The notes under the pieces: generated by a model
What the model was told of the DNA's origin: nothing
Databases searched by the model: none
Seen by the model: only the letters and a program-made list of their open reading frames with translations
Part shown: piece by piece, positions 1-10,139 of the stretch
Layout: each line of letters begins with the position of its first letter
Position numbering within the stretch: position 1 is the first letter of the stretch
Program-made: the position numbers and the translations under genes
Assembly: GCA_024683955.1 (NCBI GenBank)
Contig: JAIKXS010000012.1
Location: 1-56,561, forward strand
Origin: Desulfovibrio sp.
Lineage (GTDB): Bacteria > Desulfobacterota > Desulfovibrionia > Desulfovibrionales > Desulfovibrionaceae
DNA: 56,561 bases
Direction of reading: 5' to 3'

Positions 1-1454
1 ACGGACGGCTCATGCCAGCGGAGACGAAGGCCTTTCTTCCCGGAAAAGGCTTCACGCACGAGACGCACACGCCGCCCGATCTCCTCAACACTGCACTGCG
101 CAGCCCATTGAAAGGGCGTAAAGGGCTTCGGCACAAAGGGAGAAAGGGCTGCCGTCACCTGAAGTCTGGGATTCCCCTTCCCCGCCGCATCCCGCACGCG
201 ACAGCAGAGATCGCGGATCGCCAGAAGGTCCTCGTCCGTTTCAAAGGGAAGGCCGATCATGAAATAGAGCTTTACAACGCGCCAGCCGTGTTCAAGAAGC
301 TTCTGGGCGTGGAGAATAAGCTCTTCTTCGGTAATGCCCTTGTTGATCACGTCGCGCAGACGCTGCGAGCCCGCCTCGGGCGCCAGAGTCATGCCGGTCC
401 GCCTGAGGTCGGCCATGCGGGCGATGATGGTGTCGTCTATGGAGCCGACACGCTGGGAAGGCAGGGAGAGGGAAATCTGCTTGTCGTGCAGATAGTCGAG
501 GGTCGCGTGGCTCAAGGCTTTGAGGGCCGAATAGTCACCCGTGCTGAGGGCCATGAAGGAGACTTCCTCAAAGCCCGTCTCAGAGAGAGCGGAATGTACA
601 AGACGCTCGATGGTCTCCGTTGAGCGCTCTCTGGCAGGCCTGTACACCATGCCTGCCTGACAGAAACGGCAGCCGCGCGTACAGCCCCGCGCGATTTCAA
701 TGGAGAGCCTGTTGTGCACGGCCCCGACCGGAACGACCTGACGCGTCGGATAGGGAACCGCATCAAGGTCCGGAACAATCACGCGCCGTGGTCTGTCCGG
801 TCCCCTGAGCGCCACCATGCGTCCGTCTTTCCTGTCGAAGAAGGACGGCACATATATGCCCGGAAGATGACAGGCCTTTTCGAGAAACACGGAAAGACTG
901 AAATTCCCGCTCTGCTTTTCCGCTTCAAGGAGACGCAGAAGCGGCGGAAGTGCGGCTTCCCCGTCCCCGAGCACGCAGAGATCCATGAAGGGTGCCAGGG
1001 GCTCCGCGCTGAAAATGGCGCCTCCTCCCGCTATCACAAGGGGATATGCTTCCCCGGACGCAAGACGGTCCGCGTGACGCAGGGGAATCCCCGCAAGATC
1101 AAGCATGTAGAGAATATTTGTGTAGCAGAGCTCATGGGTAACGGAAAAGCCTATGAGATCAAGGTCCTTCAGGGGGGTATCGCTCTCAAGGGTTGCAAGG
1201 GGAATGCCCTTCTCGCGCAGGATGTCCCCCGTCTCTTTTTCGGGCGCCATGACACGTTCGGCCCACCATTCCGCATGCTCGTTCACAAGAGCGTAGAGAA
1301 TTTTCTGACCGAGATAGGACATGCCGACCTCGTAGAGATCAGGGAAGGCAAGGGCCATGTGCAGGGAAAGAGAGGACGGGTCCTTTCTGACCGCCCCTTC
1401 CTCAATGCCTGCATAGTGACTGGGCTTCTGAATAGAAGAAAGAATGGATCGCAC
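1..1454 (-). CDS. B12-binding radical SAM protein, TIGR03960-like (3' end outside window)
   Basis: The minus-strand frame is open from a GTG at 1454 to the window edge (about 484 codons), so the C-terminus is missing. The core radical SAM signature CxxxCxxC is visible as ARGCTRGCRFCQAG, encoded near 650-690. The N-terminal part reads like the cobalamin-binding Rossmann domain of this family, with LAFPDLYEVGMSYLG and a GFSVTHELCYTN segment. Family knowledge: these two-domain proteins use SAM and a 4Fe-4S cluster and are often fused to or followed by a TIGR03936 domain; the substrate is not established. No in-frame ATG precedes the conserved region. The GTG gives an N-terminus MRSILSSIQKPSHYAG that fits relatives, which begin a few residues before a PSRYLG-like motif. 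The upstream region shares no promoter that I can define. Confidence 0.85.
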   Translation of the reverse strand, partial: MRSILSSIQKPSHYAGIEEGAVRKDPSSLSLHMALAFPDLYEVGMSYLGQKILYALVNEHAEWWAERVMAPEKETGDILREKGIPLATLESDTPLKDLDLIGFSVTHELCYTNILYMLDLAGIPLRHADRLASGEAYPLVIAGGGAIFSAEPLAPFMDLCVLGDGEAALPPLLRLLEAEKQSGNFSLSVFLEKACHLPGIYVPSFFDRKDGRMVALRGPDRPRRVIVPDLDAVPYPTRQVVPVGAVHNRLSIEIARGCTRGCRFCQAGMVYRPARERSTETIERLVHSALSETGFEEVSFMALSTGDYSALKALSHATLDYLHDKQISLSLPSQRVGSIDDTIIARMADLRRTGMTLAPEAGSQRLRDVINKGITEEELILHAQKLLEHGWRVVKLYFMIGLPFETDEDLLAIRDLCCRVRDAAGKGNPRLQVTAALSPFVPKPFTPFQWAAQCSVEEIGRRVRLVREAFSGKKGLRLRWHEPS

Positions 1455-2116
1455 AAGCTGCTCACAGTGTTTTCTGGAAACGGAAGAAGAAAGGAAGAAG
1501 GAAGGGAGTGCAAACGCGGGACGGAAGACCTTCTTCTGACGGAACGACAGCGTGCATCTCTTGAAGGGCGCTGTCAGGAAACGGTCCTTTCTGCGGGTCA
1601 CTGGTATTTTTTTGAAACCCGGGCCTTAGGGCGGAAAAAGGCGTCCGAAAGACGTTCTCTTCATCAGGAGTTCTGTTCTTCCCCGCCTTGGGAGAAGAAG
1701 GAGAAAAAGGGATTCTGCCCCGCAGGAAGACACGCAACAGATGTGAATACTAGCCCAGCCTTTGCCACTTAACAAGGGAAGGGGTAGAAGAGAGAAGGAA
1801 GGCGGGAAAGACAGTTTTGAGAGGGCGAAAAAACTGCGCCTCCCAAGCCATGAAACAAATCCCCCTTTCCTTACCCCCCCACGGGAACAGGAGTGGAGAG
1901 GCAGAAGGGCAGAAGGCCGCCCTTCCTTTCGAAGGCCACAAAAAAACATATTTTTTAGATAAAAACTGATTTATTACTAAATAATATTATAAAAAATATA
2001 TAAAATAACAAAAAAATCCGATACCAATATCATCTCCTTTTTCCCCAAAGCCCTATACACGACCGCATTCCGAAGAAACAGAAGCCCTTTACGATGATCC
2101 GGGCTCAGGAGGTCTC
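1455..2116. other. Gene-free divergent intergenic region
   Basis: No convincing coding sequence is present between the radical SAM gene and the esterase. The part nearest the radical SAM gene is purine-rich on the plus strand. The half nearest the esterase holds a striking AT island at 1939-2032. A short inverted repeat (AAGGGC with GCCCTT, about 1905-1926) lies just before the island. Both divergent genes must be driven from here. Confidence 0.6.
1939..2032 (+). promoter_or_regulatory. AT-rich promoter region ahead of the esterase gene
   Basis: This is a nearly pure A/T stretch in an otherwise GC-rich chromosome. It contains several TATAAT-like hexamers, for example ATTATA and TATATA around 1985-2005, but no single -35/-10 pair stands out. 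It is placed about 90 nt before the esterase start. It could be a promoter with UP elements or a site bound by a nucleoid protein. Confidence 0.35.
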
Positions 2117-3616
2117 ATGCCGTCAACCAACGCCCCCGAACTCCGCTGCCGGAATGGCATCTTCCGTGGAAAATGCGAACACCACGTTCGCGTCTTTCTC
2201 GGCATCCCCTACGCCGAAACGCCGATAGATTCTCTCCGCTTCCGGGCTCCGCGCCCTCCAAGGCCCGATACAGGAACCCATGACGCCCTGGCATTCGGCA
2301 AGGCACCCCTTCAGAAGGCCGAAAACGTATCAAGGAAGGAACTGTCCTTCGCCATGGGCGAAGACTGTCTCCGTCTGAACATCTGGGTCCACGAGGATGC
2401 CGTCAACCGCCCCGTTCTCGTCTTCTTCCATGGCGGCTACTTCAGGGTCGGCTCAACGGAGGAGCCCGTCTATAACGGCCAGGCCTTTGTCGCGGCAAAT
2501 CCCGACGCCATCCTCATCACCGTCGGAACACGCCTCGGTCCCTTTGGCTACCTCGACCTGCGCTCGTTTGACAGCACGTTCCGGGACTGCAACCTGGGAC
2601 TTCTCGACATGTGCCTGGCTCTCGCCTGGATCAGGGAGCACGCGGAATCCTTTGGAGGGGATCCGGAACGCATAACGCCCTTTGGAAACTCTTCGGGCGC
2701 CGCCGCGGTCTCTCTCCTGACTCTTATGCCGCAGGCAAAAGGCCTTTTTTCGCGCTGCATCATAAGCAGCGGATCCTGCCTCATGACAGCGGGGGAAAAG
2801 GAATACGCCCGCCTTGCAAAGGCCTTTCTTTCGGAAACAGGTGCAAAAAAAGCCTCAGACCTTGCAGACCTTGATCCGGCATCCCTCCCAACAATTGCCG
2901 ACCATCTTCACCGCCATGCCTGTCTTCCCCTTCGGGGAAGCGGCATTCCGGACGACCCGCTGACAAGCCTCCGCGAGGGGGCAGCCTCCGGCATTGACAT
3001 GCTGATAGGCTCCTGCACCAATGAATTCGGCTACTGGATTCCCGAGGCGGGAGGTCTTCTGCCCTTCATGAAAACGGTGCTCCCGGGCCTTTTTCTTCTG
3101 GCGGGCCATGTCCTCGAAGGCAAGGATGATATTCTGGAAGCCTACATGGGACTTTTCAAGGAGAGGAGCCAGGCAGAGTGCGCCTTCATGAACGATCTGA
3201 TCTTCCACGGCCCGTGTCTTCTTCAGGCAAGGGCCCAGTCCGGGCATGCCAGGGTCTTCCGCTATCTTCTGACCTACCCCTCACCTCTTGAAGGCCTCGG
3301 GAGCTGCCATATGCTTGACACCGTCCTCTTCTTCGGCAACAGGGCAAAACGCCTTTTTGGCGAATCTCCCCTGCCTGAAAGCCTCGTGCACGGCATACAG
3401 CGCCTCTGGATTGCCTTTGCGGAAAACGGAGGGAAAAAAACCGTGTTCGGGGATATTGACGGATGGAAGGATATGGGGACTGATGAAGAAGAGGTCCTGC
3501 TTCTTGACGAAACAATGCGGGTGGCAAAGGATCCTTTGCACGAGCGGCTGAAGCTTGTCGAAAAACTTCTTGAAGACCCCCTGATCCGCAATTCCTTCCA
3601 TGCCTTCATGCCCTGA
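2117..3616 (+). CDS. Type-B carboxylesterase (alpha/beta hydrolase)
   Basis: The 499-residue product matches the carboxylesterase/cholinesterase type-B family in length and motif order. The nucleophile elbow G-N-S-S-G is at residues 190-194 (Ser192), the oxyanion-hole motif FFHGGYF lies near residue 108, and a G-S-C-H-M-L-D segment supplies the likely catalytic His398. The acid residue is probably a Glu in the TNEFGYW region, by analogy only. There is no signal peptide, so the enzyme is likely cytosolic. Start: ATG with AGGAGG seven bases upstream. The gene stands alone, divergent from the radical SAM gene and convergent with a methyltransferase. The natural ester is unknown; detoxification or scavenging of small esters is a guess from the family. 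Confidence 0.88.
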   Translation: MPSTNAPELRCRNGIFRGKCEHHVRVFLGIPYAETPIDSLRFRAPRPPRPDTGTHDALAFGKAPLQKAENVSRKELSFAMGEDCLRLNIWVHEDAVNRPVLVFFHGGYFRVGSTEEPVYNGQAFVAANPDAILITVGTRLGPFGYLDLRSFDSTFRDCNLGLLDMCLALAWIREHAESFGGDPERITPFGNSSGAAAVSLLTLMPQAKGLFSRCIISSGSCLMTAGEKEYARLAKAFLSETGAKKASDLADLDPASLPTIADHLHRHACLPLRGSGIPDDPLTSLREGAASGIDMLIGSCTNEFGYWIPEAGGLLPFMKTVLPGLFLLAGHVLEGKDDILEAYMGLFKERSQAECAFMNDLIFHGPCLLQARAQSGHARVFRYLLTYPSPLEGLGSCHMLDTVLFFGNRAKRLFGESPLPESLVHGIQRLWIAFAENGGKKTVFGDIDGWKDMGTDEEEVLLLDETMRVAKDPLHERLKLVEKLLEDPLIRNSFHAFMP

Positions 3617-3785
3617 CGGCTCAGCGTCCATTGCGTGAAGCATGCGAAATCTGCGTGACCTGCTCCCGCAACCCAAATTTTCCGCATCTCCCCTGCAATC
3701 GACGAAGATCTCATCGCAAAATCTTTCCCGTGCCCGGATTACGGCAGGGTTCTTCAAGACGTCTCCCTGCCCCTTCTTTCTGCAG

Positions 3786-3836
3786 AAAAAAACACGGCCC
3801 CGTACTCTTCGTTATCGGAAAGAGGACGGGGCCGTG
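3786..3836 (-). terminator. Rho-independent terminator for the minus-strand priA/methyltransferase transcript
   Basis: A perfect 11-bp stem (3793-3803 with 3826-3836), extended by a further CTCTT/AAGAG pairing, is followed on the minus strand by seven Ts (3786-3792). It lies 165 nt beyond the methyltransferase stop. The remainder of the 3617-4000 gap shows nothing else. Confidence 0.8.
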
Positions 3837-4000
3837 CGCTGAAAAAACGCGAAAGGTGCAGGAGAGCCCTTCGTCAAAAAAAGCTGTCTGCACTTTTCAC
3901 GGCAAAAACGGCGCATCGCGCCTCTTCACGAACGCGCAGTGAAACGCGTGCAAAGAAGCCATGACGGCCCGACAGAAGATCTCTACAGCCCGAAAGAGGC

Positions 4001-4606
4001 TCATGCCTTCCGTGGAAAATGCTCGACCGCCAGAGCCCCTGCCAGCTGCTTGTCGTTCGACTTCAGTCCCAGCACCCACAGATCAAAATAAGGAGCTCCG
4101 CGTTTCATGCTGGCCACGGCCCTGAAGCCTGAGTGCGCGACAAGGTTGCTCAAAACCTTCTTCGTAAACCCGCAGCGGTGGGCCATATACATGTTGCCGG
4201 CTGCGAGGGAGGGTCTGTGTCCGTAGAGAATATCAAGAGGCGAAATCGGACCCGACGGAGAAACATAGGCGGGCTCGAGAAGCTTTCCTTCCGCAACCAG
4301 GGCGCAGACGCTCTGAAGGTCGGGACAGGTCAACACAAGAAAGCCGTCCGCTTTCAGGACACGGTTGAATTCGCCAAGGGCCCGCGGCACCTCAAAGGCA
4401 TTGAGGTGCTCTATGTTGTGGCTGCTGAATACCGCGTCAAAGGAGGAATCCGCAACAGCCGACATGTCCGTCATGGTGCCGACAATGTCAGGATTGGCAG
4501 CGGGATCGATGTCAAAGCGCACCTCCTGCCACGCATCCGTGCAAAAGGCCCGTGTGGTTCGTTCTTTATGATTTTGGCCGCAGCCAACGTGGAGAAATGT
4601 CTTCAT
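4001..4606 (-). CDS. Class I SAM-dependent methyltransferase
   Basis: The product of about 201 residues has a Rossmann-type methyltransferase core. Motif I is HVGCGQ near the N-terminus, an acidic residue follows in RFDIDP, the motif SFDAVFSSHNIEHL corresponds to motif II/post-II, and GFLVLTCPDLQ is motif III. This is the Methyltransf_11 type of fold; the substrate cannot be told from sequence. I start at the ATG at 4606; a TTG two codons upstream would add two residues. It follows priA on the same strand with a 70-nt gap and ends before a strong terminator, so it is probably the last gene of the glmM-priA transcript. Confidence 0.8.
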   Translation of the reverse strand: MKTFLHVGCGQNHKERTTRAFCTDAWQEVRFDIDPAANPDIVGTMTDMSAVADSSFDAVFSSHNIEHLNAFEVPRALGEFNRVLKADGFLVLTCPDLQSVCALVAEGKLLEPAYVSPSGPISPLDILYGHRPSLAAGNMYMAHRCGFTKKVLSNLVAHSGFRAVASMKRGAPYFDLWVLGLKSNDKQLAGALAVEHFPRKA

Positions 4607-4676
4607 GGGCAACTCGTACCGCGATACGGAAATCCTGTCCTGTAAAAACCGGGCGGGATACCAGTATCACGCATAT

Positions 4677-7046
4677 TCAAAGCATGTTCATGGGATCAAG
4701 ATCAAGACTTGTACGAAGATTCCTTGGGCGCCCTTCCTTCAGGCTCGATTCGTAGAGCTCCCGGATGCGCGGCCAGTCGGCGCTTTTCACAAGACACTGA
4801 TACCGCTTTCTCCCCCGGAGCATGGAGAGGGGCGACGGGGCGGGACCGAGGAAAATAAGCCCGAGGGCACGGGCGCGGGCCTTCAGGATAAGGGAGAGGG
4901 AGGCAAGCTCCCCATGACCCCGTTCATCGTCCTTTAAAAAGGAAAGGCGGATCAGGGCGATCTTCGCAAAGGGCGGATAGGCATGTTTTTTCCGCCGCGC
5001 AAGCTCTTCGGCAAAAAAACCCTCGTAGTCGTAGGCCAGGATATACGGCCAGACGTAGTGGGAGGTGTCGCGCGTCTGCAGAAGGACACGGCCTGGCAGG
5101 GCATCGCGTCCGGCACGGCCCGCCGACTGCAGAAGAAGCTGAAAAGTCCGCTCGGAGGCACGGTAATCGGGGATATTGAGCCCCTGATCGGCGTCGGCCG
5201 CGATCACGAGGGTGACCTTTGGAAAATGATGGCCCTTGGACAGCATCTGCGTGCCCACAAGCACGGGGGACTCCTCCCTCGCAAAGGCGTGCAAAATAGC
5301 CTCCATCTGCCCTTCCCGGCGCGTGCTGTCCCGGTCGAGACGGAGCACGCGACGTCCGAGATAGGCCTCGAGCTCTTCGGCGACGCGTTCCGTGCCCTCG
5401 CCAAGGGGCAGATAGGCGTTGGCGCCGCAACCTGAACAGGGGGCGGGAAAGGAGCGTGTGTAGCCGCAGTAATGACAGATGAGCTTGCCGTGGGCCTTGT
5501 GATAGGTGAGACCGATTTCGCAGTCGGGACAGCGCTCCGTCTTGCCGCACTCGGTGCAGTACATGTGCGGGGCAAAGCCGCGCCTGTTAATCAGAAGCAC
5601 CGCCTGCTCGCCCCGGGCTACGGTTTCCTCAAGCACCGCAAGGCTCTGTTTCGCAAGAAGCGTCACGGCTTCCGAAAGGGATTTTTTTTCCCGCACATCG
5701 ATAAGTTCAATGGGCGGCAGGGCCTGCCCCCGGATTCTGTGGGGAAGGTCAAGACGCTCAAAAAGGCGCTCCTGCGCCGCATAGAAGGTCCGGATGTCCG
5801 GCGTCGCCGAACCGAGGACAAGCAGGGCGGAATGAAGGTGCGCGCGAAGCCAGGCTATGTCCTTGGCGTGGTAGTGGAGGCCGTCCTCCTGCTTGAAGGA
5901 TGCGTCGTGCTCCTCATCAAGAATGATGACGCCGATGCGGTGTGCCGGAAGAAAGAGGGCCGAACGGGTGCCGAGCACAAAGACGGGACGCGCCCCGAGG
6001 CTCTTCCAGACCCGCTCACGATACCGCTGGGACTGGTAGCCGTGATAGAAAATCACGGGGATATCCGGATAGATCTTCTTTGTGTCCTGCAGAAGCTTGA
6101 GCGCCAGAGCCACTTCCGGCACAAGCAGGAAGGCACTCCTCCCCATGCCGAGAGCCTTCCGCACAATATCGAGATAGACCGCCGTCTTCCCGCTTCCCGT
6201 AACCCCGTAGAGCAGGACGGTCCCGCCCTTTCCCTCCGAAAGCGCGGCCCCGAGACGGCCGACGACATCCTCCTGCTCGCCGTTCAGGGAAAAGGGTTTT
6301 TCAAGCGGCGGCAAAAGATCCGCGCTTTGTATGAGCTCATCCTCCTCACCCTCGTCCTCAAAGCGCACACGGACGTGTCCGGCCTTGAGAAGTTCTTTCA
6401 GGGCCGTCGAATAGGAGGGGGAAAGCGCTTCACGGAGGGCCTTGCGGCCGCTTGTCCCGTGAGCATAGAGAAACTCGAGAACGGCTTTCTGCTGAACGGC
6501 CTTGGGCCGTACGGGCCACGGCGGATCAACGGCAAGAAGAAAACGCTCCCGTTCGGCGGCCTCCTTCTTCGTCGGGACAAAGGACGCCCTCCCCTCAATA
6601 AGGGCTCTGGCAAGATCGCTCTGTTCGGGAAGGGGACACAACGAAAGGGATGAAAGAGGAAGGGTTTTCTGCCGGCCATCCTCCAGATACTGCAGAAGAA
6701 GATCTGCGCTTCGAAGGCCCTGGGGGAGAATGCTCGCCGCAATACGGCCGAAGGTTCCTCCCTCCCGTGCGGCCATTTCGGAAAAGAGGGAGAGAAGGTC
6801 GTCCGGAATGAGGGGCGCTGCCTCAAGAGGCCAGAGAACGGCTTTCAGAGACGATGAAGAAAGATGAGATGTGTTGCGGCACTCGAGAAGAATGCCCGTG
6901 CAGGGTCTGTTTGTTCTGCCAAGAGGCAGAAGAACTCTGAGCCCCTTTTGCCAGAAGGAGTCGGGAAAGGCCCTTGCCGGCAGATAGGTCAGGGTACTAT
7001 AGGGGGCGCTCAGAAGAGCGATCTGTAAAAAAAGGGCTTCCGGCAT
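4677..7046 (-). CDS. priA: Primosomal protein N' (PriA helicase)
   Basis: The 789-residue protein has the full PriA layout: an N-terminal 3' DNA-binding domain starting PEALFLQIALLSAP, the Walker A motif G-V-T-G-S-G-K-T at 281-288, the DEEH box at 377-380, and a four-pair cysteine cluster (CTECG, CPDC, CHYCG, CSGCG) that binds zinc in PriA. Helicase motifs GSATPD and GTQMLSKGHHFP follow. PriA reloads the replicative helicase at stalled forks. The start is ATG at 7046. The gene lies 240 nt beyond glmM and 70 nt ahead of the methyltransferase gene, all on the minus strand. All key motifs are intact. Confidence 0.97.
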   Translation of the reverse strand: MPEALFLQIALLSAPYSTLTYLPARAFPDSFWQKGLRVLLPLGRTNRPCTGILLECRNTSHLSSSSLKAVLWPLEAAPLIPDDLLSLFSEMAAREGGTFGRIAASILPQGLRSADLLLQYLEDGRQKTLPLSSLSLCPLPEQSDLARALIEGRASFVPTKKEAAERERFLLAVDPPWPVRPKAVQQKAVLEFLYAHGTSGRKALREALSPSYSTALKELLKAGHVRVRFEDEGEEDELIQSADLLPPLEKPFSLNGEQEDVVGRLGAALSEGKGGTVLLYGVTGSGKTAVYLDIVRKALGMGRSAFLLVPEVALALKLLQDTKKIYPDIPVIFYHGYQSQRYRERVWKSLGARPVFVLGTRSALFLPAHRIGVIILDEEHDASFKQEDGLHYHAKDIAWLRAHLHSALLVLGSATPDIRTFYAAQERLFERLDLPHRIRGQALPPIELIDVREKKSLSEAVTLLAKQSLAVLEETVARGEQAVLLINRRGFAPHMYCTECGKTERCPDCEIGLTYHKAHGKLICHYCGYTRSFPAPCSGCGANAYLPLGEGTERVAEELEAYLGRRVLRLDRDSTRREGQMEAILHAFAREESPVLVGTQMLSKGHHFPKVTLVIAADADQGLNIPDYRASERTFQLLLQSAGRAGRDALPGRVLLQTRDTSHYVWPYILAYDYEGFFAEELARRKKHAYPPFAKIALIRLSFLKDDERGHGELASLSLILKARARALGLIFLGPAPSPLSMLRGRKRYQCLVKSADWPRIRELYESSLKEGRPRNLRTSLDLDPMNML

Positions 7047-7256
7047 GGGCTTCTGCGTATGGGGTCCGCACGGGAGAGGGGTACGGAAGGGTCAGGATGG
7101 GGAAGATCGGACGAAACGGACGAAACGGATGAGGCAAGGGGCAGCTGACAGGGTCCCTGGCAGAAACGACAAAAAACCGGATAAAGGGGCACTTCTTCCT
7201 GCGCTCCGTTCAGGGCAGAACGTTCCGGAAACCCTCTCCCCTGCCACCGGTCGGGA

Positions 7257-7278
7257 CGGGCGGGGTGAACCCCGCCCG
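7257..7278 (-). terminator. GC-rich hairpin after glmM (weak terminator or processing site)
   Basis: A perfect 9-bp stem CGGGCGGGG/CCCCGCCCG closes a 4-base loop only 11 nt beyond the glmM stop. No T-run follows on the minus strand, so it may attenuate rather than end transcription into priA. The rest of the 240-nt glmM-priA gap contains no evident gene. Confidence 0.4.
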
Positions 7279-7288
7279 ACAGCATTCG

Positions 7289-8641
7289 TTACCTGAGCTC
7301 CCGGCTTATGACCTCGGCAAGATCCTGGGCCAGACGCTCGACAAGCTGATCGTTTTCACCTTCAACCATGATGCGGCAGACAGGCTCCGTCCCCGAATAA
7401 CGGAGAAGGACACGGCCGCGGGCGCCAAGGGCCTCCTCGATGCGCGCGACCTCCTCTCCGATGGCCGGACGCTCCTCAAAGGGCAGGCGCTGCTGCACCT
7501 GAACGTTCACAAGTTTCTGGGGGAAGGGGGTGATAAGATCCGCCAGCTCGGAAAGAGGCTTTTCCTTCTCGCGCATGATGCGCAGGATCTGCAGGGCCGC
7601 AAGCAGGCCGTCGCCCGTGGTGCTGAGATTTCTGAAAATGAGATGTCCGGACTGCTCACCGCCGAACATGGCGCCGTTCTGACGCATGCATTCGACGACA
7701 TAGCGGTCGCCGACCTTGGTGCGCAGAAGCTGGCCGCCTTTCTCACGCATGAATATCTCAAGGGCCAGATTGCTCATGACCGTCGCCACAAGAAGATTTC
7801 CGGGAAGCTCGCCGCGCCGCATCATGGCATCGGCGCAGAGCGCCATGATCTGGTCGCCGTCAAGGATTTTTCCGTGTTCGTCCACAACAATCAGCCGGTC
7901 CGCGTCCCCGTCGAGCGCAAGGCCGACGTCCGCCCGGACCTCCCTGACCTTTGCCGCCACGACCTTCGGGTGGAGAGATCCGCAATGATCGTTGATATTC
8001 GTCCCGTTGGGGGACGTCCCGATGCGGAAGACCTCGGCGCCGAGCTCCTCGAGGGCAAGAGGCGCCACCTTGTAGGCGGCACCGTTTGCGCAGTCGATGA
8101 CAATACGAAGCCCCGCAAGGGTCAGATGTGTCGGGAAGCAGCTTTTTGTGTAGACGATGTAGCGGCCTCCCGCGTCTTCGATCTTGGTCGCCCGGCCGAC
8201 CCCCGTGGGCTCCGGGTAGGGCCAGCAAAATGAGGGGTCAAGGACCATTTCCGCTATTTCGTTTTCCGTCTCATCAAGAAGCTTGTAGCCTTCGGCATCA
8301 AAAAACTTGATACCGTTGTCGTAAAAGGGATTGTGGGAGGCTGAAATCACAACGCCGAGATCCGCCCGCATATTGCGGGTGAGAAAGGAAATGGCAGGGG
8401 TCGGCAGAGGGCCCGTCATGATCACATGCATTCCCGCGGCGCATAGTCCCGCCGTCAGGGCAGATTCAAACATATAGCCCGAAAGACGCGTATCCTTTCC
8501 GATCACGACGCGGTGTCCGTTCTCGCCTCTGCGGAAACGGATTCCCGCCGCAAGGCCAAGACGCAGAGCCGTATCGGCGGTCATAGGAGGAAGATTGACC
8601 GTACCTCTCAGTCCGTCCGTACCAAAAAACCGTTCTGACAT
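7289..8641 (-). CDS. glmM: Phosphoglucosamine mutase
   Basis: The 450-residue product converts glucosamine-6-phosphate to glucosamine-1-phosphate for UDP-GlcNAc and peptidoglycan synthesis. It starts [13 protein letters not shown], carries the catalytic phosphoserine loop ISASHNP with Ser102 at exactly the position known in E. coli GlmM, a metal-binding D-G-D-A-D-R loop (the more usual form is DGDGDR), and the phosphate-binding RYSGTEP motif near the C-terminus. It lies downstream of cdaA and cdaR on the same strand. That order is also seen in Firmicutes, where CdaA and CdaR interact with GlmM. The 223-nt gap back to cdaR may hold its own promoter, but I cannot point to one. Confidence 0.97.
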   Translation of the reverse strand: MSERFFGTDGLRGTVNLPPMTADTALRLGLAAGIRFRRGENGHRVVIGKDTRLSGYMFESALTAGLCAAGMHVIMTGPLPTPAISFLTRNMRADLGVVISASHNPFYDNGIKFFDAEGYKLLDETENEIAEMVLDPSFCWPYPEPTGVGRATKIEDAGGRYIVYTKSCFPTHLTLAGLRIVIDCANGAAYKVAPLALEELGAEVFRIGTSPNGTNINDHCGSLHPKVVAAKVREVRADVGLALDGDADRLIVVDEHGKILDGDQIMALCADAMMRRGELPGNLLVATVMSNLALEIFMREKGGQLLRTKVGDRYVVECMRQNGAMFGGEQSGHLIFRNLSTTGDGLLAALQILRIMREKEKPLSELADLITPFPQKLVNVQVQQRLPFEERPAIGEEVARIEEALGARGRVLLRYSGTEPVCRIMVEGENDQLVERLAQDLAEVISRELR

Positions 8642-8864
8642 ACTATCTCCCGCTGCAATGGTTGTGTTGTTGCGCTCATCTCTTACTGATCGGTCTTTTT
8701 CCGCTGTTCTCTTAGGGCAGGCTCAGGCTTTTTCCGAAAAGGAAGGCCGGAGAGCCCTCTTCAGGGCCCCTGCACCGTTTTTCCTTCCCTGCTTGCACCG
8801 TACCCGGACATTGCCCGGAGGGCGCTCACGTTCCCTCTGATGCAGCCTTTTTCTCTTTGCCTGC

Positions 8865-10139
8865 TTACTTTCCGGATTCCTTCTTCTTTCTGCTCTCCCC
8901 TGAGCCGGCTTTTCCGGCGCTTCCCGCGTTCCGTGTCTTCCGCTGCTCCTTTGCGCGATCGGCCTTCTCACCCTTTTTCTTCGACTCCTTCTGCTTCACT
9001 CCGGGATCCTTTTTCTGGGATGTCTGCCCGTCCTTTTTAGCAGAGCCCCTCCGCTTTGCACGCCGTTTCGCCTTTTCCTGCTCGACGTTCTTTTCCCTGA
9101 GAAGCTCCTTTTCAGACGAACGGGACCAGTCCCCTTTCATCTCCGAATCCATCCGCTCTTCTTCCGTCAGACGCTTCACCGTCACGAATATTTCCGTCCC
9201 CATGACTTCCATCCCTTCAGGAGGCGTGAAACTGACCTTGACCCTCTTGCTCTCCCCTTCCTGCATGTCCGGAGGAAGGGCCGTTACACGCAATTCCTTC
9301 AGATACTGGAGATCGCGGCGTTTGTTGGCGGGCACCTTGAGCCGAAGGTTGATCTGGGAGGGAGAGACGCTGTAGAGGGTCGGATTTGTGACGGAAAGCT
9401 TCACATCGAATGGACGCACGACCTCGACACGCTCGCCTTTCACTTCGTAGAACACGGTGATGGAGGAAGGATCAATGGTCACGTGAGGATAGTCGGTCTG
9501 AGAGATGATGACCGGAATATCCTTCTGCACGATCCCCCGCCCGACATCGAGAAGGTCCACCCTGATATCAAGGGGAAGTGTCGTCATGGATTTCATGCCA
9601 CGGATTTCGTTTTCGGGGCCGTAGCAGGCCACGGAACTCTGGGAAACCTTGTGGGTGACAACGATCAGGTCGTTATCGCTCCGATAGCGGAAGGAAAGAG
9701 GAATGCTCACGCGGTCACGGTATTCGGCGTGGAGCCTGATTATGGGGTGGTCAATGTCTATGATGGAAAAGGCGCGGAGCTGAATCTCCGAAACATATTT
9801 TTTCTGTTCGTCGACCACGGAGAAATTATTGGTATAGCCTTCCCCGACCTTGAGGCCGGAAATATCGATGGGCACGGGGTAGCTGTTCGGGAACTTATCA
9901 AGAAGAGGCTTGGGGCCACGTATGCGTTCCCGGACGGAATAGACGAGACCGTCCGTCACATAGAGCTCCTTTGGCTGGCCCTTGTAGTTGAGAAGGAGCT
10001 GCACCTCCTTTTCACTTGTTTCGTACTGACAGACAAAATACCACATGCTGAAGGCAAGAACCACGCAGAACAGAAAGAGATACGGCCGCGAGAGCGAATT
10101 GGAGAGAAAGGTCAGGGATATGGATTTAAAGAATTTCAT
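8865..10139 (-). CDS. cdaR: YbbR-domain protein, CdaR-type regulator of diadenylate cyclase
   Basis: The product of 424 residues begins MKFFKSISLTFLSNSL, has one transmembrane helix at about residues 18-36, and continues into extracytoplasmic YbbR-like beta repeats (for example the VDLLDVGRGI and SPSQINLRLKVPANK regions). The last ~110 residues form a very Lys/Glu/Ser-rich, low-complexity tail that ordinary CdaR proteins lack. The start was chosen because it has GGAGAA eight bases upstream and overlaps the cdaA stop by only 14 nt; a longer in-frame reading would overlap cdaA by over 100 nt. In known systems CdaR binds CdaA through its membrane segment and tunes c-di-AMP synthesis. Confidence 0.88.
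   Translation of the reverse strand: MKFFKSISLTFLSNSLSRPYLFLFCVVLAFSMWYFVCQYETSEKEVQLLLNYKGQPKELYVTDGLVYSVRERIRGPKPLLDKFPNSYPVPIDISGLKVGEGYTNNFSVVDEQKKYVSEIQLRAFSIIDIDHPIIRLHAEYRDRVSIPLSFRYRSDNDLIVVTHKVSQSSVACYGPENEIRGMKSMTTLPLDIRVDLLDVGRGIVQKDIPVIISQTDYPHVTIDPSSITVFYEVKGERVEVVRPFDVKLSVTNPTLYSVSPSQINLRLKVPANKRRDLQYLKELRVTALPPDMQEGESKRVKVSFTPPEGMEVMGTEIFVTVKRLTEEERMDSEMKGDWSRSSEKELLREKNVEQEKAKRRAKRRGSAKKDGQTSQKKDPGVKQKESKKKGEKADRAKEQRKTRNAGSAGKAGSGESRKKKESGK

Noticed and set aside
714..1772. Long plus-strand frame of 352 codons opposite the radical SAM gene
   Set aside because: The minus strand carries a clear CxxxCxxC radical SAM protein over most of this range; the plus-strand translation is Arg/Gly/Lys-rich without motifs and has no ribosome site.
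8642..8864. glmS ribozyme or c-di-AMP (ydaO) riboswitch near glmM/cdaA
   Set aside because: I found none of the conserved core sequences of either RNA in the gaps at 8642-8864 or 10855-11057.
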